From the NCBI GenBank assembly GCA_005019695.1, contig RXID01014982.1, forward strand, positions 67,098-131,097: a stretch of 64,000 bases of DNA, written 5' to 3'. This document shows positions 1 through 10,619 of this stretch, piece after piece. Origin of the DNA: Trichopus zeylanicus subsp. travancoricus (lineage: Eukaryota > Streptophyta > Magnoliopsida > Dioscoreales > Dioscoreaceae). Position numbers and translations under genes: made by a program. Positions within the stretch are counted from its first letter, which is position 1; every line of letters begins with the position of its first letter. The notes below the pieces were generated by a model that saw nothing but the letters and a program-made list of their open reading frames with translations, searched no databases and was not told where the DNA came from.

Positions 1-37
1 GCTCTACTGTTCGCTAAGTATAGTAGCAGACTACGGA

Positions 38-1359
38 TTATTTGTTGACGCTGCTGCCGCTGATGCGAGGAGCGACGGTGGAGGTCGGCAGCTGGAGCTC
101 GACCTTCGGCTCGTTGTCGTCTTTGGGAGTGGATTTGTAGTAGCAGCCGTAGAGTATCAGCTGAGCGAGACCCAGGAGTGCCCCAATTCCATTTGGAAGC
201 TGAGAAAGCAATGAGAGGTTAGTACAGTAAATGAACGCAAGCATGCAAACATAGTAACGTGATATGAGAAGCCAAAGATGAAGAATGGAAGAGAACTTAC
301 GACGACGAAGATGTCGAAGTGGATGAACCCGTACGCCGCCCAGTCCGCTCCGTTGAGGCAGCCGGCGAGCGAGAGATAGAGAGGCATGTACTTCACACTT
401 TTAGTCTTGATCACCAGTCCCTACAGTGTTCATGAATACAGTGTAATTTGATCACTTTTTTTTGCTAATAAACATTAATAGAAAATTGGTGTATCCTGTT
501 GATCATAATGTAAATGAATTATTTATGAAATGTAAAGCTTATTTAAGTAGCAATTAGTTGTGGGAAAAAATTTTGCAGTGAAAAAAAAAAAGAACCAATT
601 CACAGAAAATGCGCCGATATTCTGCATACCAATTGTACGTGATCAATGTCTGAAATGCACGTAACACGTTACTTCACACACAAAATAAAATTTCAAAAAA
701 TGAAGACTGAGAAAATCTCACCATGATGGAAAGCGGAGAGCCGTACATGATGGTGCCGAAGATGACACAGAGAGATCCAACGACCTTGGTCCGCAGCTCG
801 TGCGTGTGCGCCGCCAGGAGTACGCTCAGCACCACGGCCACGAAGAACACCGCCTCCGCCGCCAAAATCTTCAGCATCTTCAGCTGCCGCCAGACCCAGA
901 ATAGCCCTAATTCACCATCAAAAAACCAAAAAAAGAGGAAGAAAGGAAGAAAAGATTGTCATGTAGAACGGACGCGGAGGCGGAAGGGGCCGTAGATGAA
1001 GAACATGATGATGTAGGAGGCCTCGAGGACAAGACCGACGCCGTTGATGGTGATGATGAGCAGGCTGTTGGGGTGTACCAACGGCAGGCCGTAGAAGACC
1101 CACAGCAAGCAGTTGAGGAACGTCGCCAGGTACGGCATCGGCGAGAAGTCCTCCACGGCCTTCCGCTTCCATATCTTCACGAACGTGGGCCTGAAGAAAC
1201 CAGCATTACAAATCACAAAACAAACAAGAAGAAAACCAAAGAGATCGGCTGCGGCGGCGGAGGAGAGCACGGCACGTACACCGGCGAGAGGAAGAGGCCG
1301 AAGGTGAGGACGTTGCCGATGATGCCGATGATGTTGCGGGCTGCGTCGGCGCTAAGCAT
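38..1359 (-). CDS. Clade II SWEET sugar transporter, 5 exons, 246 aa
   Basis: Bidirectional sugar uniporter with two triple-helix MtN3 repeats, acting in a cell membrane. Exons by eye: 1359-1280, 1190-974, 883-722, 420-301, 199-38. Phases join cleanly and give 246 residues, a normal SWEET length. Exon 1 begins MLSADAARNIIGIIGNVLTF and joins into LSPVPTFVKIW, the conserved first-helix and loop region. Later family landmarks are SPMPYLATFLNCLLWVFYG, the GSPLSIM end of exon 3, and the second repeat SVKYMPLYLSLAGCLNG. The NCLLWVFYGLP and HPNS signature resembles clade II (SWEET4-8), whose members mostly carry hexoses; that substrate is inferred from the family. The donor after exon 2 (GTCCGT) is weak but fits the frame. 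The C-terminal tail after the seventh helix is short and hydrophilic. No frameshift or missing helix was seen. Confidence 0.93.
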
Positions 1360-1464
1360 CTTGATTTTCGGATAAGAAGAAGAGGAGAAGAGAATGAGTC
1401 GGAGGCGAGGATAGTGAAGAAGAAGAGGAGAATGAGAATGGGGGTTTGGGTGGGGGCGACGAGT

Positions 1465-1472
1465 ACATATAG
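1465..1472 (-). promoter_or_regulatory. TATA-like box of the SWEET gene
   Basis: On the minus strand the sequence reads CTATATGT about 110 bp upstream of the SWEET start codon, a plausible plant TATA position. It lies just outside a C-rich leader. The assignment rests on motif and distance only. Confidence 0.4.
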
Positions 1473-1479
1473 CCGCGCC

Positions 1480-3300
1480 CGCTCTGCTCGCCGCGAAATC
1501 GTAAACAGAAACGAAATCGTCGGAACCAGCCGAAACTGAGTTGTTTCGGCCGAAATGACCTCGTTTCGGTCGGTCCGTTTCGGCTGAAACTTAAATTTTG
1601 ATTTGAAATATACTGAGCGGAGGATTTGGATCAGAAAGATAGGCGAGATTAATAAGGAAATTTTCTTGAGTAACATATTTTCAGAATTTTTTAAATATTT
1701 TTTTGTTATTTTTAAAAATCCGGTTGATTCAGTAATTGGGATCAGCAAATTGGATGATTCAATCCGTTCTCAAAAATAAATTTAAAATAAAAGAATTTAT
1801 TGTATTCCAAAGAACATGGATGACGTAGCACTCTTTACTTCGCATTTTGGGCAACACTTTGTTATGTCATACTAATTTTGTGTAGGACACGTCTTAACTA
1901 ATTGAATTATGTTAATTGGGAGAGACAAAAACATGCAAAAAATTTATAAAAAAATTATTTTTCCGTGGCTTTGAATCGGGTTAATTATTTCTTAAAAAAT
2001 ATTAATGATTATTCGAAAATTTTTATTTCAAATTCAAATCGAGGTGGAAAATTAAGCGCAAAAAATGACAACATAGAATCGAACACAAAAACCGACCAAA
2101 TGACATAACACTGAATCATCCAATCAAATGTTTGGATTTCTATCAGCGGTGTCGTTGTGGTCTGCTCCCTTATACAACGTAAGCTGACAGGAGCAGTTAC
2201 AACGGCCAAATCAAATCGGACCCTAAATTTGAGATGAGAAATGGAATTTGAAATGGCGGCCAAGATTTTCTTCTCCAATCACAATCAAAACCGTTAATAA
2301 TTTATTATCTAGTAAATTATCCATTTCATTAATAGTTATTTTTATTTTGTTTCTACTTAATCTGAATTTAGATGCAGTTAGGAGGATTATCCACGGAAAT
2401 TTTCAGAAATATCCTTGCAAAAACGATATTTAGTTTATTGCCTTTGCCATTATATTACTTTTACCGTTGTCGTCGTCTTGAAATTTTTATGAATTATTAT
2501 ATTGATTTAATCCCAAAAAACTAAACTTTCCGTTTTTGAGTAATATAGTCCCGTTTATTTCCGAATCAAGTTCAAGGTCATCTTAGATTGATCAGTCTAC
2601 AATCTAAACATTAAAAATTTGATCAGATTAATATAATATAATTTAATTAAAATTTAATTGGAAAATGATTAAAATATTCTCGGTGCATCTCTACCGTTCG
2701 ATCTCGCTCCAGCCACGAAACCATATTCCTCTTTTTCATTATCGCGGCGTAACTCATCAGAGATGAAGGGCTCGCGGCGTATCTTGTCAGAGACGAACGG
2801 CTAGCAGCGTAGCCTGTCGGGGACGAATAGTTTGCGGCCTAGTTCGTCGGAAATGAACGGCTCACAGTGTAGTCTGTCGGAGACAACAGAATCAACGATG
2901 AGGACTGGGAGCAATTTAAAGTAAAAGCTGAGAGTAAAATGGTTCAGAAAAAATTTGAACCATTTATTAATCATATCAGTAATCAAATACTAAAATTTTA
3001 ACCAAATTATCCTTTTACACTTTACTCCCCTTTTAATTTTAACCTTGATCTTAAATCAGAACCAAACAGCCCTATGGGTCTATGATTTTCTTTTTCTATG
3101 GGGATATGTGTAATTTGACAAATTTGCTCCAGTTCATATGCAAGGAATTCTATTTTTTGCATTTAAAACCCTGACATATTAAAATTCAAATAGACTCTGA
3201 CAAAGATGGTACATTCACAATTCAAAGAAAGATTAATGCATCTGAGATATTCAGGGGAACAAAACATAATTAAACATCAAATTCCTTTATAAGAAATTTA
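1480..3300. other. Gene-free intergenic region
   Basis: No coding potential was recognised. Around 1500-1620 there are several copies of GTTTCGG and CCGAAAC in both orientations, like the ends of hAT-type miniature elements seen elsewhere in the window. At 2740-2890 a loose tandem repeat of about 35-40 bp (GTCGGAGACGAACGGCT-like) occurs four or five times. The rest is AT-rich. The left part should hold the SWEET promoter and the right part the kinase 3' end. Confidence 0.5.
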
Positions 3301-3527
3301 ATCATTATTAAATTTGTACTATAATCATCTCAGAATACAGATGCAGAGTCAGTACTGTACTGCTACTTATAATCCAATACAAAAGAAGAAGAATAATCTT
3401 TACAAGGTTGCTGCAGCGGGAGAGTGCCTCAAATAAAACAATGGCCATACCTCTCCCAGGTTTACAATCAGGATAAAACAACTCCATGTGAACTTGACAC
3501 TTTTGTGAGATCATTTGGTTTGTGCTA

Positions 3528-6500
3528 TTAAGGGCCTCGATATCGCCGCAAGCAGGGCAGACAACCCTGTGGCTGATCAACCGGGATCATGCCGCCGCCC
3601 TTCGATGTGTCGATTGCTTCCAACATGGCCACCACTTCATCCATTTCAGGTCGCTTGTCAGGGTTTGCATCCCAGCATCTTCTCATTACGTTTGCCAAGG
3701 AGCTGGGGCAACATCTTGGTATCTCCGGCCTCAAGTTCTGCAAATTCCGAAAATAGTACTAGTGTTCAGTTTCAAGTTTTCGAATATCACTCTGATTTTG
3801 TGTTTTAGAAAGTGAATAATAACATTTACCTGGCGTACAACTGCAGATGTGATCTCAGAGAAGCTGAGATCAGGATATGGCATATCACAGCAGTAAATTT
3901 CCCATAAGCAAATGCCGAAACTATAAACATCGCATTTTCTGTTATAGGGGTTGCCATTTAGGACCTGAAATCAATTCGTCAGGGTATTATTATGGTCTTT
4001 TAGACTTACAAGAATGGAACATAGGCAGCATATCATTTCATATATAAAGCAATAACAAAATTACAAAGAGGGCCTATGCCATGAAGATCCATGTTATTAT
4101 TGGGTTTAATTGTTTTAACTGCTATCATGACATCATGGAAGAGCAGCATAAATTGAGGGTCTCCTATCATAGAGGCAAAAGCAAGAGAGTTATCTCAAAC
4201 AAATTATCAAAAAAATTTATGAATATCTTCAGGCCAGTTTAAAGTAAAAATTCTTCAACCAAAGGAGCCTTCAACTTCAAAATTCACATATGGTTCTCTT
4301 TCTTCCCATGGCTTCATCAAACATAAATGATTCCCATCTAAGCCATTATAGGTATTTGCGTGCTTTCTAAATGATGCATGCTCAAACTTTTGATGAAGTA
4401 TCAATTCTTGAGCATAAAATTAGACATCAAAAAATTTGATAGAGAATAATAAGGTAAGGAGTCACATGTTGACAGAAAAAGTCCATAATTCATATTTCAC
4501 AAAAGGAAAAGCATGTTAGGTGTATGAATACCTTGAGCATAAAATAAGATGACACATGAAGCACTAAAACTAGTGAGTTAAAGTGCATGAGCAACAACTT
4601 ACCTCAGGAGCCATGTAACCAAGCGTTCCTGTCTCACCTGTCATGTCATTAGGATTCTGAGCCTCTACACGTGCAACACCAAAGTCTGCAATTTTTACTG
4701 TTCTTGACTTATCAAGAAGCATATTCTCTGTCTTGACATCTCTATGCACAATTTTTTTCGAATGAAGATAACTCAACCTACATTAACAGCAATAGCTATT
4801 TATATGCTTCATAATTTTCTTTATAAAGCCCATATAAAACACTATAGTTGCGAAAAAAAAGGAGGGAGATAAAAACATTGGAAAACAAAGAGATAAAACG
4901 TTCACCCTCTAGCAAGATCGAGAGCAAGTTGGATCACAACTTTGAAGGCTAACTTTCTTCTCCGGTTCTTTATCAGATAAGATTTCAAAGCACCGCCAGG
5001 AAGGTATTCTACAACAACACAGCATATATTACTAGGCATGCCAATATGTCCATTTTCTGTTTGTATATTTAGACCTGCTGCACCCATTGTAGCCCCTATA
5101 AACTGTAAAAGAAAAGTTGGAGTGTTAGTGAAGAAAATTAAGTTAGGGTAGAACTTAATTTGTTTCATCAAATTTTGATTGTTATCATTTGTGCAGAAAT
5201 TCTGAAAATGACCGAAAAAAAAGCATAACAAGTAAGAGTGCAAGAAAAATTACTCCCAGTAGTGCCAATGAATTGGATTCCATATCATGTTCTTTTCTAA
5301 GTTGATTTCTTAGAATTTACATCTCTTACCACCAAATGGATCTGTTATCTCTCTCTTTTTTTGTGTGTGCGCATGTATGTGTTGGGGGTCATGTGGTCTG
5401 TGCCTCACTTCATGAAGGTGAAGAGACCAATTAAATGGTATGAAGCATGCTACAGACCACTACACTAAGTTTTCATGTAAAGACTAAAATAATGTTTGTT
5501 ACCATTTGTAAAATGACACCAACCCTGCCAAACCAAACCATAGGGTATTATGCATAGAAAGAAAAAAACTTCAAACAAGAGAGGGACCACGCAATTCTGA
5601 AAGGCAAGTACCTGAATCCCTGATAAGGAGACTCAAATTGGCAATTTTATTGGTTGAGCGCGTGCAACTAGGGAGCCAAGTAAAGGAGCAAGTATTGCAA
5701 GGAAATTTGCATTTATTTCTAACCCATCAACCAGGCAAGCACATAGTGTCATTTAAATAAACAACACTAAATCTTAAATGTACAATCAGTTTTGCTTAAA
5801 CAAAATAAGAAGTAAATATGGCATTAAATACTGATTGAACAGTACATATCTAATACATATATGACAATATGCAACTTCAATAGTGCCCTCCCCTTAACTC
5901 ATAATCACAGTAGTTATTCGTCAGAATAGTATGAAGAGCTTCCAGGAGAATTCGACTTCCAGTTGAGGTTCAAGGGGAACTCATGAGACTTGAATCAGTG
6001 AATTGAGATTTGGAAAATGAGATTGGGTGATGTCAGCAATTAATCTGTTTTATCAAGGAAAAGAGAATTTGTCTTCGCAATTTAAGGCCACCAAATCAGG
6101 TCTCTGGCTGGGGCATCCTATGTCAATATGTTTCTCATAGAGGATAACATTTCAAAGATATTCGTTTCTACTTTGGATTCAACTATTTTCTCCTATAACA
6201 AGGAAAAGGAAGAGCAAGATATGGTGAAAAATCACCACAGAATACGTTTGGAGATTCTTCAAAATCGATGCAATGATAGCTTGAAAAGAAAATACAGGCA
6301 TAATGTACAGTCAGTAATGTGGTGATGTTCAAACATACTCAAAAACAAAGTACCCTAATAGTTAGTGCACAAAAAGAAAATATAAACCTGAACTACACAT
6401 GAAGACAAACAATTTGTATTCTTCATCAAACATCAATATATCAGAATTCGACATCATCTGAATACAAAGAAAAGGTTATGTCTCGGAAAAGTAATGGCAA

Positions 6501-8277
6501 TGTAAATTTACATGATGAAGTATTACCTTAGTTACATTAGGATGATCTAGCTTATGCCAAACAGAAACTTCTTGAGAAAAAGCTGCCCGAAGGGAAGCAA
6601 TTTCAGCTTCTGACCTGTGACCCTCTTCCCCCCAATCAAGAAGCTTCACTGAAATGCAAAGAGCAGTAGTTAATGGAGGCTGCAAGCTAAGAACCATTTT
6701 TGTTCAGGGGAGTTACTTTATTTGGGCAACCAACCAAGAACTAGAGTGGGAGAAAGAGAAGGCAAAGTGCAAGATATCAGATAAAGTCAATTTGAAATTT
6801 TCTCCAAATCATACAAAAAGAAAGTACTCAAGCTACTCCTTGGAGGAATCTCACTTTAAAATGAAAATGAAAATAACTCCTTGGACGAATCCCACTATAT
6901 AATATAAATGAAAGAAGAGAAAGAAAAGGAAAATGCTCATTATAATCCCTGGAGGAATCTCATTATAAAATAAAATTTAAAAAAGAAGACTCCTTGGAGG
7001 AATCCCACTGTAAAATAAACATGAAAAAAGAACTCTTTGGTTAAGGAGAAGGAGAATGGTGAGATAATATATGATTGAGCAAGATTAAACCTAAAAAGAG
7101 AAGTTAAAGAATCAAGGTGAGAATATTCCATTGAGGAGGATTCTCAGTAGTCGTCATCCAGTAAATTATTTTTTATACTCTCAGTTTTACTTTGATTGTG
7201 CCACCTACCTTCTGAAATCTTTCAAACTAGGCTTGACATTGATGGAACCAAAATTCAGGGATAGGACATATAAACTTTGTCAATTGGATTTCTGGATATC
7301 TCCATATCAAATGAAGATATATCTACTCAAAATAGCATGCATCTGCATTAAAGTCTCTTGCCTATAATGCACATAATCTCTCCTGAAAACAAAACGGGAA
7401 GAAAAAAAAACTCAAGCAGCATAATATAATTCAAACTTCATTTGCTCCAAAAGTGTTACCACTAACCATTCATTCTTCACAATTGATTCCCAGAAAATTG
7501 AATCAGATTAACATTCTTACTACCCAAAAAGAAAAATAATCCACTTTTGGAAGAATATCATGCCAAAGCAGAAAAAATAAAAAATAAAAAATAGCGCAAT
7601 TCAACGTTTTTCTTTTCTGCTATCCATCACTTTCATGTTACTCACTTTCCATCTGATCACAAAACCTTTTACGCAACTTGCATTTACTTTACTCAATTCA
7701 CTGGCTTTCTATCCAATACCAGCATTTCTCCTCCTAATCATTCGTCACTCGCGTCACATGAAATCTAACAAAGTCTCCAAAACCCCAACCAAACCCGTGA
7801 TACTCACGAGCCCTAGAACACCAAATTTCCCAATCACAACAAAAAAAAAAGATTTTTTCCAAAAAAAAAAAACCAACATTTATCACCGAAAATCACAAAT
7901 TAAGAACAAAAACCCAGAAATCACCGGAAATCAAACGGAAAGTACAGGCATTGCGGTTGCGAGGGCTGACCGGCGACGTCGAGGCCGTCATAGACGCCGC
8001 GGTGGACGGTGGCGAAGGTGCCGTGGGCGATGGCGCTTTTGATGACGAGCTTGGCGGGATCAATCTCCCACTCCGCCCTTTCCCACCCCACTGCCGCCGC
8101 CGCTGCCGCCTCCTCCTCTTCCTCCTCCCGCCTCTTCTCCATCGTCCTCGCCCTGCTGAGCAGCTGCTCGTCCAGTCTCTTCAGGTCGATCTGGTCCGCC
8201 CTCATGAACCCCTCCCCCCCTTCCCTCATCCCTTCTCCTCCTCCTTCTAGCTTCTTCGATGTTCCATACGAGCACAT
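3528..8277 (-). CDS. Raf-like group C protein kinase (ATMRK1/CBC-like), 6 exons, 381 aa
   Basis: Cytosolic serine/threonine kinase of the plant Raf-like MAPKKK group C. Relatives include ATMRK1 and the CBC1/CBC2 kinases of stomatal signalling. Exons by eye: 8277-7971, 6648-6527, 5102-4906, 4777-4603, 3964-3830, 3737-3528; all phases agree. Exon 1 has the family leader FMRADQIDLKRLDEQLLSRA, an Glu/Ala-rich stretch and the start of the kinase domain. The beta-3 lysine lies in VKLLDWG, split by intron 1. The catalytic loop is HRDVKTENMLL, followed by ADFGVARVE and GTLGYMAPE. The conserved end is MLEAIDTSKGGGMIPVD. The glycine-rich loop reads AIAHGTFATVHRG, with Ala where relatives usually have the third Gly. 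The start at 8277 is the first in-frame ATG; the ATG at 8229, just before REGGEGF, matches relatives better and may be the true start. Confidence 0.93.
6836..7041. repeat. Minisatellite in kinase intron 1
   Basis: Five degenerate copies of a 40-68 bp unit begin near 6836, 6877, 6945, 6989 and 7031. The core is CTCCTTGGAGGAATCYCACT followed by an A-rich stretch (TAAAATAAAAATGAAAA-like). The array lies wholly inside the intron between exons 1 and 2 of the Raf-like kinase. No coding or splice function is apparent. Confidence 0.7.
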
Positions 8278-8386
8278 GGGTCTAGGGTTTCACTCCCTCC
8301 CTCCCTCTCTCTCTCCTCTCGCTTTGCCGGGAGGAGCAGGAGAAGAAAAAGGAGGCAACTTGAATTGAATTGTTCTGCTTTGCTTT

Positions 8387-8395
8387 GTTTTTATA
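8387..8395 (-). promoter_or_regulatory. TATA box of the Raf-like kinase
   Basis: The minus strand reads GTATAAAAA about 110 bp upstream of the ATG at 8277. It is followed by a short purine/pyrimidine-rich leader. The spacing suits a plant core promoter and is compatible with either candidate start codon. Confidence 0.55.
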
Positions 8396-8802
8396 CGCTC
8401 ACTTTTATTTTTAGTTTTTAGTTTTTTTGGTTCCTTTATTGTTGGAAAGCGTAATAATCAGATTCACATTAACGGAATCGTGAAAGAGGCAGTTGGTTTT
8501 TTTCAATCTAATTAATGTTATTAATTTAGTGGACTTTTGTAGATATCCCCTCTTACACTTTTCATATTTTCATATTACCCCTTGTGTTATCATTATTTGC
8601 ATTAATTTGCTTTTGTGTCATTTTTATAAAGTCATTTATTTTTATTTTTCTTCGTTGTTAACTCGTGACTCGTGATTGATAAATTAAAAATGAACTTGTT
8701 AAATATTTTATTAGAAAATATCTATTGTGATTTGTGATGATAAGATGCTTGTATAAATTTGACATCAAGAGTAATAGAAAATAACAAAAAAATAGTAATA
8801 CG

Positions 8803-8842
8803 TATATATATATATATATATTATATATATATATATATATAT
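8803..8842. repeat. (TA)n microsatellite
   Basis: About 40 bp of alternating TA, interrupted once by a TTA step. A near-identical TA array with the same kind of interruption lies at 34753-34789. Confidence 0.9.
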
Positions 8843-8877
8843 TGCACCTAAGTTAAATGTCAAGCAAATTAAGTTCA

Positions 8878-10403
8878 TTAGATTTAATATTATTTTCAGT
8901 TAGTTGTTTCAACCAACGTTTCGATTTCAACCGGTGGTGAAATATTTCACCAAATATGATTTTCGGTTTAGGATTTTGTAGTGGCGAACGTAGCAAGCAC
9001 AAAGGAGATCGTGCAACAACGGTGAGCAAAACAAGAGCAGTGAGATCGCGCAGAGGAGAAACAGGCTCGCGAGGGCGTGAGCGAGAGAGTGAGGTCGGCA
9101 CGAGGGCGCAGGCACGGACGTGAGGCCAACGAGGGCGCAGGTGCAGGCACCAGAGGGCGTGGGTTCAGGCACGAGTGTGGGTGCGGGCTCATCGGCGAGA
9201 GTGTGGGTGAGATGCGGGTGCGGCCACTGGTGTGGGCTCGATGCCGACGAGGACTTGGGCATAGGCCCTGGGTGGGGAGGGGGGGGGGGGGGGGGTGGGG
9301 GGGGTGAGCTTGGTCGCGCTGGCATCTGGCGCCCGCACCCGAGTTAGCTTCCCAGCATGGTGCCCATGTCTTCGCTGACCTCGCGCTCGCGCCCTCGCCA
9401 GCCTACCCCTCCGCTAGCGAGCTAGCACCGTTGCCAGCCCCCCTCTGGCACCCTCGCTGACCAAACCCTTGCAGCAGCGCACTCATGCCCTTGTTGGTAT
9501 TTGGCAAATACTGTTCGCATATATAAGACTGTTTATGTATATGAGTTTTTGGTATATGATATTATTCACTATTTCAAAAAAAATTAAACATATTTTAATT
9601 TTTTTAGTTTGAAATTAAAAAGTAATTAAAATAAAGTTAAATTTTGGTAGAAATATAATAAATAAATAAATAAATAAATTTTTGTCGAAACTAAAATGGA
9701 AATGATTTTGACCGAAATGCATAGATTTATCTATTTATATGCATGCATGTATGATTGTTCCACCAAAACAAAAACCAAAAAAAAAATTGTGTTGGTCTCA
9801 CCTCCATGTAAACCGCTACCACGAGATCACGTAGAATTAGTTGGTTTGACTGCTATACCTACAAATGCTCATATAAATCGTCCAAATAATGAATTCATAA
9901 TTTCACACATAGATGTTCCAAATTCAACTGATGATAATGATTAGTTATACTACGTTATAATTAATAAATTATATATATGTCAAGTACATTTTAATGATAA
10001 GTTAAATTTACTTATGTTTATTTTAAATTTTAATTATATTTATATTATTTCTCGTATATTTTTTTATGTAGTAATATATAAAAAATAGACTATATCAGTA
10101 GTTAATTATCAAAATTAATTTTAATTAATTAAAATAATATTTAATATTATGATAAAATTAATTATAAATTCTTTCATAATTTTTAAATTTTTATAATTTT
10201 TTTTTAAAATTTATCATATTTTTTAATTTGAAGTCAAAGTACAGTCAAAATATAATCAAACTCTGATTAACATATAATTAATAATTAAAAAAATCTTTCG
10301 ACCGAAACTGAAATGACTGAAATTAAAATTGAAACGGTCGAAACGTATCAATTTCGCTCGGTGCCGCAATTAAAACTAAAATCGAAATTGAAAACCTTGA
10401 TTT
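8878..10403. mobile_element. Probable degenerate transposon-like block
   Basis: An AT-rich block with a GC-rich core (about 9050-9480). Both flanks carry GTTTCGA/CCGAAAC-type motifs, near 8900-8925 and 10298-10350. The right edge (10380-10403) ends in a run that reads CAAGGTTTTCAATTTCG on the minus strand, like hAT-family ends. No transposase was recognised. A short plus-strand reading frame at 9696-9944 has no recognised family. The left boundary and target duplication could not be fixed, so the class is inference. Confidence 0.35.
9273..9304 (+). repeat. Poly-G tract, potential G-quadruplex
   Basis: A run of 17 consecutive G (9279-9295), one T, then 8 more G, with further G-triplets on the left. 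It lies in a G-rich segment of the transposon-like block. Long uninterrupted G runs are rare in plant DNA and can fold into quadruplexes. The exact length may be affected by sequencing error. Confidence 0.85.
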
Positions 10404-10619
10404 CAAGAAAGAAACCCTTGGGAGCTACCTCGTACCAAAAGCAACGTATTTTGCTATGTTCAATTTTATAATATTGGTAAAGATGGTTTTTGCAACCCAG
10501 CCCATTTTTACCAAGTCGAGAAATCGGGCCTGGTCGGCCCGGTCTAGCCCATTAACAGCTCTCAGACTCATCCTCTCGTACTCCTTCTTCAACCTACCAC
10601 TAGCACCATCCCTTCTTCC

